From positions 186,001-250,000 of the forward strand of contig CBDDJX010000001.1 of NCBI GenBank assembly GCA_965229885.1: a stretch of DNA of 64,000 nucleotides. The letters are read 5' to 3'. The notes beneath the pieces are model-generated. The model did no database searches and was not told the origin of the DNA. It saw only the letters and a program-made list of their open reading frames with translations. Shown piece after piece: positions 48,004 through 55,513 of the stretch. The position numbers were made by a program, and so were the translations under genes. Source of the DNA: DATLLJ01 sp965229885. GTDB lineage: Bacteria > Acidobacteriota > Vicinamibacteria > Vicinamibacterales > CAVVIG01. The stretch's first letter is position 1, and every line of letters starts with the position of its first letter.

Positions 48004-48705
48004 ATGTGGAATCAAGTCAGCGACGCCCTACGCGAGTCGACCAGGAACGTCATAGTGAGCGTGGCCACGTTTCTTCCCGGCCTGCTGGCGATGATGGCGG
48101 CCGTGCTGCTCGCATTCCTGGTCGCGTGGATCGTCCGCGTGGCCCTCCGCCGTTCGCTCCGTGGCACGGACTTCGACCGCCTCGTGGTGCAATGGGGTTT
48201 CTCGGACGTCGAGGCCTGGTCACCAGGTGGAAGCCCGAGCGCGCTGATCACCAACGTCGTCACGTGGATGATCGTGTTAATCGGCTTTCTCGTCGGGCTT
48301 GCCGCGTTGAATGCGGAGCTTCCGACGCGCATGTCGATCAGCGTCCTGGCCTATCTGCCGAACGCGCTTGTCGCGTTCCTGCTGCTCGGAGCCGGCAGAC
48401 TCTTGGCGCGGTTTCTATCGCGTGGCGTGCTGATTGGCGCCGTCAACCTGCGGCTCGAGTCGGCGAGGCTGCTGAGCGTGGGCGTCAAGTGGCTGATCCT
48501 GGTGCTGGCTGGCGCCATGGCTCTGGAACACCTGGGTATTGGCGGCAGAATCGTCGAGTTGGCGTTCGCCATCCTGTTCGGCGGCATCGTGCTCGCACTG
48601 GCCCTGGCCGTCGGCCTCGGTTCCAAGGACATGGTCAGCCGCTCTTGGGACCGCCAGTCGGACGGAACCGACAAGGAGGCCAAAGATCCGTTTCCGCACG
48701 TCTGA
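48004..48705 (+). CDS. MscS-like transmembrane-helix protein
   Basis: A 233-residue protein with about five hydrophobic helices: FLPGLLAMMAAVLLAFLVAW IV, ITNVVTWMIVLIGFLVGLAA L, YLPNALVAFLLLGAGRLLAR F, and ILFGGIVLALALAVGLGSKD MV. The last helix with GLGSKD resembles the pore-lining helix of MscS channels and of the conserved-TM-helix family. The cytoplasmic beta and vestibule domains are absent, so it may be an MscS-derived membrane protein rather than a full channel. The start is ATG 48004, with AGGAGG before it; GTG 47986 is weaker. It is the last gene of the glucan run. Confidence 0.8.
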   Translation: MWNQVSDALRESTRNVIVSVATFLPGLLAMMAAVLLAFLVAWIVRVALRRSLRGTDFDRLVVQWGFSDVEAWSPGGSPSALITNVVTWMIVLIGFLVGLAALNAELPTRMSISVLAYLPNALVAFLLLGAGRLLARFLSRGVLIGAVNLRLESARLLSVGVKWLILVLAGAMALEHLGIGGRIVELAFAILFGGIVLALALAVGLGSKDMVSRSWDRQSDGTDKEAKDPFPHV

Positions 48706-48706
48706 G

Positions 48707-48771
48707 GATGTCGGTCAGCGTCGTCTGCCGTCGGAAACGCCCAAGAAGGTAATCCCTGACGACGTGCAGGT
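48707..48771 (-). pseudogene. Relic of an MlaD C-terminal segment
   Basis: On the minus strand this short stretch encodes VVRDYLLGRFRRQTTLTDIL, closely matching IVRDYLFGRFRRQTTLTAIM at the end of the mlaD gene at 30794-32188, with high nucleotide similarity too. Only this tail remains, squeezed between the stop codons of the membrane-protein gene and the dinB-like gene. It is probably what is left of a second mlaD-type gene. Confidence 0.6.
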
Positions 48772-49332
48772 TCAGACGCCGCCGCGACGGCTGGCGGGCG
48801 GGACGATGCCGTTCAGCCGCAGGTACACCACGAGCTGGCCGTAGATGTTCTGCGTGTGGCCCAGCGTGAAATAGAACATCTTCGCGCGGGTCGCGGCACC
48901 AATCCACGGCGGTCCTGTAATCGTTTGCGTGATGCCCGCTTCGCCGATGTCTTTCAGTACCGCTTCACCGTAGTCGTAGGACTGGGCGAGCGCTTGCATG
49001 ACCTCAGCCTTCGTGCCGACCTTCAGGCCGAACACCGAAAGGTCGCGGTCCGCGACCGGAAACGGAACCGGCGCCTTGGCCTCGACGAATTTCAACAACA
49101 TGACGTTGGCCCCCGCCACGTGCAGGATCTGTTCAGCGTACGACCGTTGTGCGGGCGTCGATTTGTAGCCGTACTTGTCCTCGGGCATCGCGTCCGCGAC
49201 CTTCAGCATCGTCTCTTTCTGGGCCTTCCAGTCTTTCAGTAGGTCACCGCCGATAGTCGCGGTCTGGGCCGATGATCTGGCCGCGACGGAAAAGATCAAG
49301 ACTCCAGCGATGGCCAGTGGGGAACGCATCAT
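48772..49332 (-). CDS. Exported DinB-family protein
   Basis: A 186-residue protein with a signal peptide (AIAGVLIFSVAARSSAQ). The DinB-like four-helix bundle shows SYAEQILHVAGANVMLLKFV (first metal-ligand histidine), SYDYGEAVLKDIGEAG and AKMFYFTLGHTQNIYGQLVV YLRLNGIVPP, with the GHxxxxYGQ region at the end typical of the family. Bacterial DinB-fold proteins include thiol transferases and unknown hydrolases; a secreted one has no established role. Two adjacent ATGs (49332, 49329) could serve as start. Confidence 0.85.
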   Translation of the reverse strand: MMRSPLAIAGVLIFSVAARSSAQTATIGGDLLKDWKAQKETMLKVADAMPEDKYGYKSTPAQRSYAEQILHVAGANVMLLKFVEAKAPVPFPVADRDLSVFGLKVGTKAEVMQALAQSYDYGEAVLKDIGEAGITQTITGPPWIGAATRAKMFYFTLGHTQNIYGQLVVYLRLNGIVPPASRRGGV

Positions 49333-49632
49333 GACTTTTGATGCAGTATACAGCCCTTCGACATCGGACGATGGCCGACATTGGAGGCCTCTCGGCGGCG
49401 CGGGGTCCTCCGCCGAGGTTAACGGAAGGCCCGGTGCGCTTCAGCGCGGCCGTTGGGAAGTTGTCCAGGATGTTCCGGACCGTCGCACCCGGAAACGCCG
49501 CGGCCGCAAACACGAAGAAAAGACGCTGTCTTAGCAGGTCGACGTTGACACCCGCGACCCGAGGCCCTATTGTGGGCCCGAACGACTTCGGCCTGCGGGC
49601 TGCCGTTCCGCAGAGACAAGAGGAGAATTGCG

Positions 49633-50940
49633 ATGATTTCGACCTCGGTGCGGCGTACGTCGGCTGGAGTGGCCACGGTGCTTTTGTTCGCCGGGGTGCA
49701 GGCGGTCGCGGCCCAACGCCCCGCGGAATCGGTCGCCTCCGCCACGGCGTCCGCTCCCAGATCGGGTGATTCGGACGCCGTCGTCCCGTTCAAGATCCAT
49801 GTCTCCGATGCCGTGCTGACCGACTTGAAACAGCGGTTGTCGCGAGCACGGCTGGCGGACGATATCCCCGACGTCGGCTGGGACTACGGGACGAACGGCG
49901 CCTATCTGAAGCAGCTCGTCGACTACTGGCGCGACAAATACGACTGGCGGGCCCAGGAAAGGCGGTTGAACCAGTTCGATCAGTTCGTGACGAACATCGA
50001 TGGGCTCAACATCCACTTCATTCATCAGCGGTCGAAGAATCCAAATGCGATGCCGCTGCTTCTGCTCAATGGATGGCCAAGCTCCATCATGGAGTACTCC
50101 AAGGTGATCGGCCCGCTGACCGATCCCGTGTCTCACGGTGGTCGTGCCGAAGACGCCTTCGACGTCGTGATCCCGGTCATGCCCGGATACGGCTTCTCAG
50201 ACAAGCCGCGTGAACGAGGGTACAACCCCGACCGAATAGCGGGTATGTGGGTGAAGCTGATGGCGCGCCTCGATTACCCCCGCTACGGCACGCACGGCAG
50301 CGATTGGGGCTCAGTGGTCGCCCAGCGGATGGCGCTCAAGGACCCCGACCATGTGGCGGCGCTGCATCTGGCGGGCTGCGGCGGCGCGCCTCCTGCGGCG
50401 CCCGACCCCAACGCTCCTCCGCAGGCGCCGTTCGCCGCGAGCAACAGGGGATACCAGGAGATACAAGCGACCAAGCCTCAAACCCTAGGTCAGGGACTGA
50501 GCGACTCGCCTGTCGGCCTCGCCGCCTGGATCATCGACAAATGGTACAACTGGACAGACCACGACGGCGATCTTGAGAAGATCTACTCGAAGGACGAACT
50601 ACTGACGAACATCATGTTCTACTGGGTCACGAACACCGGAACATCGTCCGTGCGGATCTACTACGAGAGCCGCCACGACGGCGGCCGTTTACTGCCCGGT
50701 CTCGTCGGACCGATTGCTGGCAAGGTGACGGTGCCCACAGGCTGTGGGGCGTTCCCAACAGAATACTGGCGGCGCCCGAACCCGAGGAACCCGGGAGCGC
50801 CGGGTGCGCGCGCGAGAGCCGAGGCGCGGTACAACCTGGTGCACTACACCGTCATGCCTCGCGGCGGGCACTTCCCCGCGTTTGAAGCGCCAACGCTCTG
50901 GCTCGACGACATCCGCGTGTTCTTCAGCGGCCGGAGATAA
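49633..50940 (+). CDS. Exported epoxide hydrolase, alpha/beta-hydrolase fold
   Basis: About 435 residues with a signal peptide (TSAGVATVLLFAGVQAVAAQ). Residues about 50-140 are an epoxide-hydrolase N-terminal domain (FKIHVSDAVLTDLKQRLSRA, LKQLVDYWRDKYDWRAQERR). The alpha/beta domain carries LLLNGWPSSIMEYSKVIGPL (oxyanion HGWP-type loop), nucleophile Asp in GTHGSDWGSVVAQRM, MFYWVTNTGTSSVRIYYE and catalytic His in PRGGHFPAFEAP. It opens epoxides to diols or acts on related substrates. AGAGGAG precedes ATG 49633. Proline-rich insert PAAPDPNAPPQAPFAASNRG lies after the nucleophile strand. Confidence 0.92.
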   Translation: MISTSVRRTSAGVATVLLFAGVQAVAAQRPAESVASATASAPRSGDSDAVVPFKIHVSDAVLTDLKQRLSRARLADDIPDVGWDYGTNGAYLKQLVDYWRDKYDWRAQERRLNQFDQFVTNIDGLNIHFIHQRSKNPNAMPLLLLNGWPSSIMEYSKVIGPLTDPVSHGGRAEDAFDVVIPVMPGYGFSDKPRERGYNPDRIAGMWVKLMARLDYPRYGTHGSDWGSVVAQRMALKDPDHVAALHLAGCGGAPPAAPDPNAPPQAPFAASNRGYQEIQATKPQTLGQGLSDSPVGLAAWIIDKWYNWTDHDGDLEKIYSKDELLTNIMFYWVTNTGTSSVRIYYESRHDGGRLLPGLVGPIAGKVTVPTGCGAFPTEYWRRPNPRNPGAPGARARAEARYNLVHYTVMPRGGHFPAFEAPTLWLDDIRVFFSGRR

Positions 50941-51109
50941 CGCCGCTGCGCGACTCCTCCGGCACAAGGACGGAGCGATTGATCCAAAGAATATTGTCCA
51001 GCGCACCACTCGCTCGGTTCCCTCGAAGGGGACCTCACGCTAGAAGACACGGACGGAGGCACACCGGCGGCCTGTAGAGAGCCCGGGTCGCGCTGATTCA
51101 GGTGCCGCT

Positions 51110-51185
51110 TCCGGAGTTGTACTGGATGAAGGCGCTCACGAACGCTTGGCAGTCAGTGTCGTCTTCTGACCGCCGCCAGAGATGC
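51110..51185 (-). pseudogene. Short relic of a DUF5916-type gene
   Basis: Two pieces of this stretch match the DUF5916 pseudogene at 54439-55480: the part near 51112-51150 matches 54597-54633, and the part near 51150-51172 matches 54771-54795, with what lies between deleted. It is a third, nearly erased copy of the family in this region. The rest of 50941-51271 shows no gene. Confidence 0.5.
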
Positions 51186-51271
51186 CGAAGTCCGTTCATC
51201 GCGCGCTCGTTGGTCACAGCCCCGTTGACATAGCGCCCTGCGGCGGAGATGTCAAAAGTGATGGCGTGCCA

Positions 51272-52576
51272 CTAGTTCCTGAGCAAGGCGAGGTTCACGG
51301 CGCTGCCCATTGCCTGGTAGCCAGCGTCGTTCAGGTGAAGGTGGTCCACGGCCTGATACTGCGGCAGTACCTGCAACGGATGGTCCGGATCACGCAGCGC
51401 CATGTCGAAATCGATGACGCCATCGTACGCCTTGCTATTGCGAATCCAGTCGTTCACGGCCTACCGGCGAGCGTCTTTCTCTGGCGAGTAGTAGCTGGGG
51501 AACCCGCCCAGGGTCGTGCCCTCAAACGGCAGGATCGTCGCGCCAATCATCTTGAGTCCCATCGCGTGGCCACGCTCGATAAGCTGGCGATAGCCGGCGA
51601 TGAGGTCCGCCGCGCTCGGCGGCGTCTGCGTGGCTAGGCCGAAATCGTTGATGCCCTCCAGTACGATGACGTGCGTGACGCCGCTCTGCACGAGGACGTC
51701 GCGGTCGAACCGCGCAAGCGCGCTCGGCCCGACGAAATCGGTCAGCACGCGGTTGCCGGCGATCCCTTTGTTCAGGACGCCCATCATCGGCGTCCGGGCG
51801 CTCGTGGCCTGTGCCACTAGCCGCTTGGCGAGATGGTCCGGCCAGCGGTTGTTCGTATCCGGCGTCGACAACGCTCCGTCCGTGATCGAATCGCCGAGCA
51901 CCACCACCGCGCCGACTTGATCGGGCGCCAACACTTCCACGCGAGACAAGAAGAACCACGATCGCGTCGTCGTCATCACGGGGAGATCCACGACGCCCGA
52001 GTGATTGCCTGCGACCGAGACATAACTGGTCTGGAGCGCGCCGCCGTGTGTCGTCAGCGGCGAAGGCGACGCGGCGGTGTCAATGGGCAGGAAGATGTCG
52101 ACCGCGAAGTCGGCAAACGCCGGCACAGCGAGGCTCACGGGATCGCTGATGATGATCGCCCCGGCCGCAATCGTCGTCGAGGCGCGGCCGGCGAACGTGA
52201 GCGCGCGGCTCGACGAAGCGATGATGGTCGAGTCCTTCTGGCGCAGCGCGACGCTGGCCGCCCCGACGGGGAGGGGAGCAGTGCCGAAGGCGTTGCTTAG
52301 CACGACGCGAACGCGGTCGCCGCCGATGCTGGTGTGCACGATCTGTCGGAGCGTCTGGTTGTTGAAGTTGAGCGGCGCGGCCTGTGCACGGCCTCCGTCC
52401 TGTCCGCCGGCCGCCGCGGTGGCCGGCGGCCGCGCGACGACGGCCGTGGCCCACGTGCCCACCCAGTGTTCGACCCCGCGCCCACGCTGCGCAAGCATGG
52501 ACGAATTGCCAGCCAGCAGGCACAGCGCAACCACCGTAGCGATCGTTCTACTGGCTCTGGAGACCCTCTGTGACAT
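51272..52576 (-). pseudogene. Exported SGNH/GDSL hydrolase interrupted by an in-frame TAG
   Basis: Translation from ATG 52576, with a GGGGAG ribosome site, gives a signal peptide and then GVEHWVGTWATAVVARPP, a carbohydrate-esterase-like jelly-roll region, and the SGNH domain: nucleophile in VVVLGDSITDGALSTPDTNN RWPDHLAKRL, Gly in LNKGIAGNRVL and Asn in VIVLEGINDFG. After SPEKDARR a TAG (about 51458-51460) interrupts. The same frame then continues AVNDWIRNSKAYDGVIDFDM to the DxxH dyad in YQAVDHLHLNDAGYQAMG and stops at 51272. The stop removes the catalytic His, so the protein is inactive unless TAG is read through or is a sequencing error (CAG to TAG needs one base). The family removes acyl groups from polysaccharides or lipids. 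Confidence 0.8.
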
Positions 52577-52794
52577 GTCCTCTCCCCTTCCTGTGGAGAT
52601 TCTAACTCGGAACATTCACGAAGGCGTCGATTTCGATAGAGACAGAACCGCCGCCGCAATGGTAGTAAGGCGCCTCACGCGAATTGCCAGTGTACAGGGG
52701 GACGTAACTAAGACGGACAGAACGCTCACCACGACGGTGACGACGGGAAGGCTTTGCTTACTTGACAAGCGACAGCCATATCAGCGATCCAGGT

Positions 52795-53394
52795 CTAATG
52801 CGGCCCGGGTGCGCCGCCCGCCGGCGGAGCGCCGCGAGCCGGGGCCGGCGGCAACACTCCGCCTTCAGCGAGGATCTTCATGTTCTGGAGCGCCGTCGTG
52901 AACGTCGTGACCCTTCGCGCCCTGTCCGTTTCGCGGGCGGCATCGTCCGCCAGCATCGAATTGTCGAAGAACACGGTGTAGACCAGCTTCGAGGTAGTCG
53001 CCGTCACCGGCCTCGCCTCCAGAGTGCCGTGGTAGAGATTGTACGGTCGCCCGTCTTTCACGGTCTGGGTGTAAACATAGGACAGTTCAGTCTTCCCCAC
53101 GAGGACCTCGGCCGCGACGGACCGTACGGCGCCGAACTCTCCGTCCTTGCCCGACGTGATCGTGCACGGAATCCGCAGCCACTCGCCAATATCGCAGAAC
53201 TTGCCCACGCGTTTCCACACGTCCGCGGCGGGCCGGTTGACGGCAATTTCCAACGGGATTGACACGTAGGTCGGCGCGGCGACCGCGCTGCTGACCGGGC
53301 CAGCCGGCGCCGGAGTTTGCGCATTGGCGGCGCAGGTCAGGCAGGCGACCGCGAGCGCACAGCCGGCAGCCGTTCTTCCGAGTTCATTTCGCAT
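52795..53394 (-). CDS. Exported SRPBCC (START-like) protein
   Basis: A 199-residue protein with a signal peptide (TAAGCALAVACLTCAANAQT). The polyketide-cyclase/SRPBCC fold shows VSIPLEIAVNRPAADVWKRV GKFCDIGEWL, then AVRSVAAEVLVGKTELSYVY TQ, KLVYTVFFDNSMLADDAARE and a C-terminal helix before a Pro/Gly-rich tail. Such folds bind hydrophobic ligands; the ligand is unknown. ATG 53394 has GGAGG nine bases upstream. Confidence 0.85.
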   Translation of the reverse strand: MRNELGRTAAGCALAVACLTCAANAQTPAPAGPVSSAVAAPTYVSIPLEIAVNRPAADVWKRVGKFCDIGEWLRIPCTITSGKDGEFGAVRSVAAEVLVGKTELSYVYTQTVKDGRPYNLYHGTLEARPVTATTSKLVYTVFFDNSMLADDAARETDRARRVTTFTTALQNMKILAEGGVLPPAPARGAPPAGGAPGPH

Positions 53395-53612
53395 TCTCCT
53401 ATTCCTCCAAATGCTTTCGCCCTGTGACATGGTGCGTGGGAGACATCTTCTCACAGGCCGGCCCGAGTGCGAACCAGCATTGAGGAGAATTCTGGGCAGC
53501 TTGGGGGCCGAGCGGAGCGCGCCTGGAGCAAGCCGCCAAGCACCTTGCAAGTCGACTTCGCCTGAGTTGCACCAGCGTGCTACTATTGCCGTTCAATTAG
53601 GGGAGAGGCTCG

Positions 53613-54173
53613 ATGATAAACATATTATGTCCGCTCGCGCTCGCGTTCGTGGCAGGCATTTGGCTCGCGAGTCCGGCCGTTGCTCAGACCCCGAGCGCCG
53701 AGCTAAAGGTCGGCGACGCGGCTCCGGACTTCACGCTTCCGGGCACTGATGGCAAGACCTACAGTCTCAAAGATCTTCGAGGGCACTGGGTCGTGCTGGG
53801 CTGGTTCCCGAAAGCATTCACCGCTGGTTGAACCGCCGAGTGCAACTCGCTCCGTGAGAGCGGGGAACTGATTCGAAAGTTCGATACCGCGTATTTCATG
53901 ATCAGCGTCGATACCCCGGAGGACAACAAGGCGTTCGCCCTGAAAGAGCACGCAGACTTTCCAATGCTTTCGAATCCGGACAAGAAGGTCGCGTTCGCCT
54001 ACCAGGTGATTCCGCCCGATGCTCCGCCGGAACGCCAATTCGCCAGACGGTACACCTTCTACATCGATCCGGCCGGCAAGATTGCCCTCATTGACAAGGC
54101 CGTGAAGCCGGCGACATCCGGCCAAGACATCGTCGCCCACCTGACTGAGTTGAAGGTTCCCGAGCGAAAGTAG
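53613..54173 (+). CDS. Exported peroxiredoxin, probable selenoprotein (TGA = selenocysteine)
   Basis: The ATG at 53613 has a GGGGAG ribosome site and opens a signal peptide (LALAFVAGIWLASPAVAQ). The thioredoxin-fold peroxiredoxin domain follows: LKVGDAAPDFTLPGTDGKTY, LRGHWVVLGWFPKAFTAG, TGA at 53829-53831, then TAECNSLRESGELIRKF, YFMISVDTPEDNKAFALKEH, ADFPMLSNPDKKVAFAYQVI and RRYTFYIDPAGKIALIDKAV to a stop at 54171-54173. In this family the residue in F(T)xxGCT is the peroxidatic cysteine. TGA stands exactly there and a SECIS-like hairpin follows, so selenocysteine is the natural reading. About 186 residues when read through. It should reduce peroxides in the periplasm. A nonsense mutation at the catalytic codon (TGC/TGT to TGA) is the alternative. 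Confidence 0.8.
53846..53864 (+). promoter_or_regulatory. SECIS-like hairpin downstream of the TGA
   Basis: CTCGCTC (53846-53852) pairs with GAGCGGG (53858-53864) as seven base pairs, one of them G-U, around a five-base loop CGTGA that contains a G-U step. The loop begins 21 bases after the TGA, within the short spacing bacterial SelB needs. Structure deduced by eye. Confidence 0.55.
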
Positions 54174-54438
54174 CGCGGGGCCGGGTTGGAGGCGCGCCGC
54201 AAGCCGCGGTCCGAAAGGATCCGGTTTGCGACTCTCCTGGTCGCCCTACAGAAGCGCCTTGATCTCTGCCGCCGACACGATCAGCGTGGCTGCGGCCGCC
54301 AACATCCTTCCTTTGCGCAGCACCACCAGACCCCCTACATTCATCATGACGTTGATTCCCTGTCCGCAACCTGCGACGGGGGCGGCCCCGTCCCGGAATC
54401 GACTTCCGCGAGCGGTCATTTCTTCATCATGAAGTCAC
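54174..54438. other. Interval with only a weak small frame
   Basis: A minus-strand frame of 57 codons (54246-54419) starts MTARGSRFRDGAAPVAG and contains VLRKGRMLAAAATLIVSAAE. Its second half looks protein-like and may be the end of a lost gene, but no family is recognised and there is no ribosome site. Confidence 0.25.
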
Positions 54439-55480
54439 CTAGAAGCGCAACGCGTTGTTGATCTTGAGGATAACCGCCCGATAGGTCAGCTCGGGGAAGG
54501 AAGGCGCCAGGCTGTCCCGCTGCTCGTTGTAGACGAGGAAGAACTCGCTGCCCGGCCGGTATTCCCAGCGGAACCGCACGTTGGAACTGACGGTGTGGCT
54601 TCCGGAGTTGTACTGGATGAATGCGCTCACGAACATCAACGGCGACATCGTGTAGGAGGCGCGAGTGCCGAAGATCGTCGTCGTGAACGAACCCTCCACC
54701 AGATCGACCCAGTTGAGGGACACGCTCGGCTCGATCGATGTTTGCGGTCCGATGTTCACCCGAACCGGATTGGCAGTCAGTGTTGTCTTGTGACCGCTAT
54801 AGAAAGCGCCGGAGTCCAGAGATAGATCGCCGGATCAAGGTTGCGCTGCCGGCCAAAGCTGTAGCCGACGCGTCCGCTGCCGAACGGTACGCCCCGACGG
54901 GCAGGGTCACGCCGGCCGCGATCCGAAACGGGAGAGTGAGAAGTTCGTGATTGTCCGTGTAACCCACGAAGAACCTGTCACTGCTGTGAAACTGGCTCTC
55001 GAACTGGGCGTCCGTCGTCCGGGTCTCGAGCCGGCCGGCGCCGTTGGTGATGTTCTTGAACGAACCGGTCATCGAATACCTTCGGACGCGCGTGCTGGCC
55101 TTCGTTCGGGGGCTGAACCGGAAGTACGCGAAATCCTTGCGCATGTCGCGGCGATGCACGAATCCGATCTGCGGATCGAACCGTGCATCGACGAGGAGGT
55201 GCTCCGCTTGGAGGCCGTACCGATCGCCCGTGTAGTCGAGCTGCGCACGATAGCTCGTGCCGTTACGAGACATGCCATCGGTTTGCGTGCGCGCCCAATA
55301 CGTGTTGGCGACGAGGTTGGCCTTGAACGAAAAGGACCCGTCGACGCCGTGCGCTGAACGAGGCGGGGAAACCGGCCGTGCCTGTCGGGGATCCCTGCCC
55401 CGCCACGGCGTCACCGCCCGCGAAGACCAGGAACAGGGAAAGCCAGGAAGCCCGTCGTAAGTGTTTGAGGCGGCATGACC
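54439..55480 (-). pseudogene. Decayed DUF5916 paralogue (large internal deletion and frameshift)
   Basis: The 5' end keeps a signal-peptide-like WLSLFLVFAGGDAVAGQ and GSPTGTAGFPASF, matching the start of the intact neighbour. The frame then jumps to VDGSFSFKANLVANTYWART, so about 420 residues are missing, and continues through RYGLQAEHLLVDARFDPQIG FVHRRDMRKDFAYFRF. A break at about 54760-54797 separates the last piece, FRWEYRPGSEFFLVYNEQRD and a terminal ILKINNALRF. The retained parts are clearly homologous to the gene at 55514-57805, pointing to a tandem duplication followed by decay. Confidence 0.8.
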
Positions 55481-55513
55481 GTAACCTCTCGCGGCAGCCA
55501 GCGCCAGGTGACC

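Noticed and set aside
54246..54419. 57-codon minus-strand frame with a protein-like second half
   Set aside because: No family match, no ribosome site and too short; noted only as a possible remnant.
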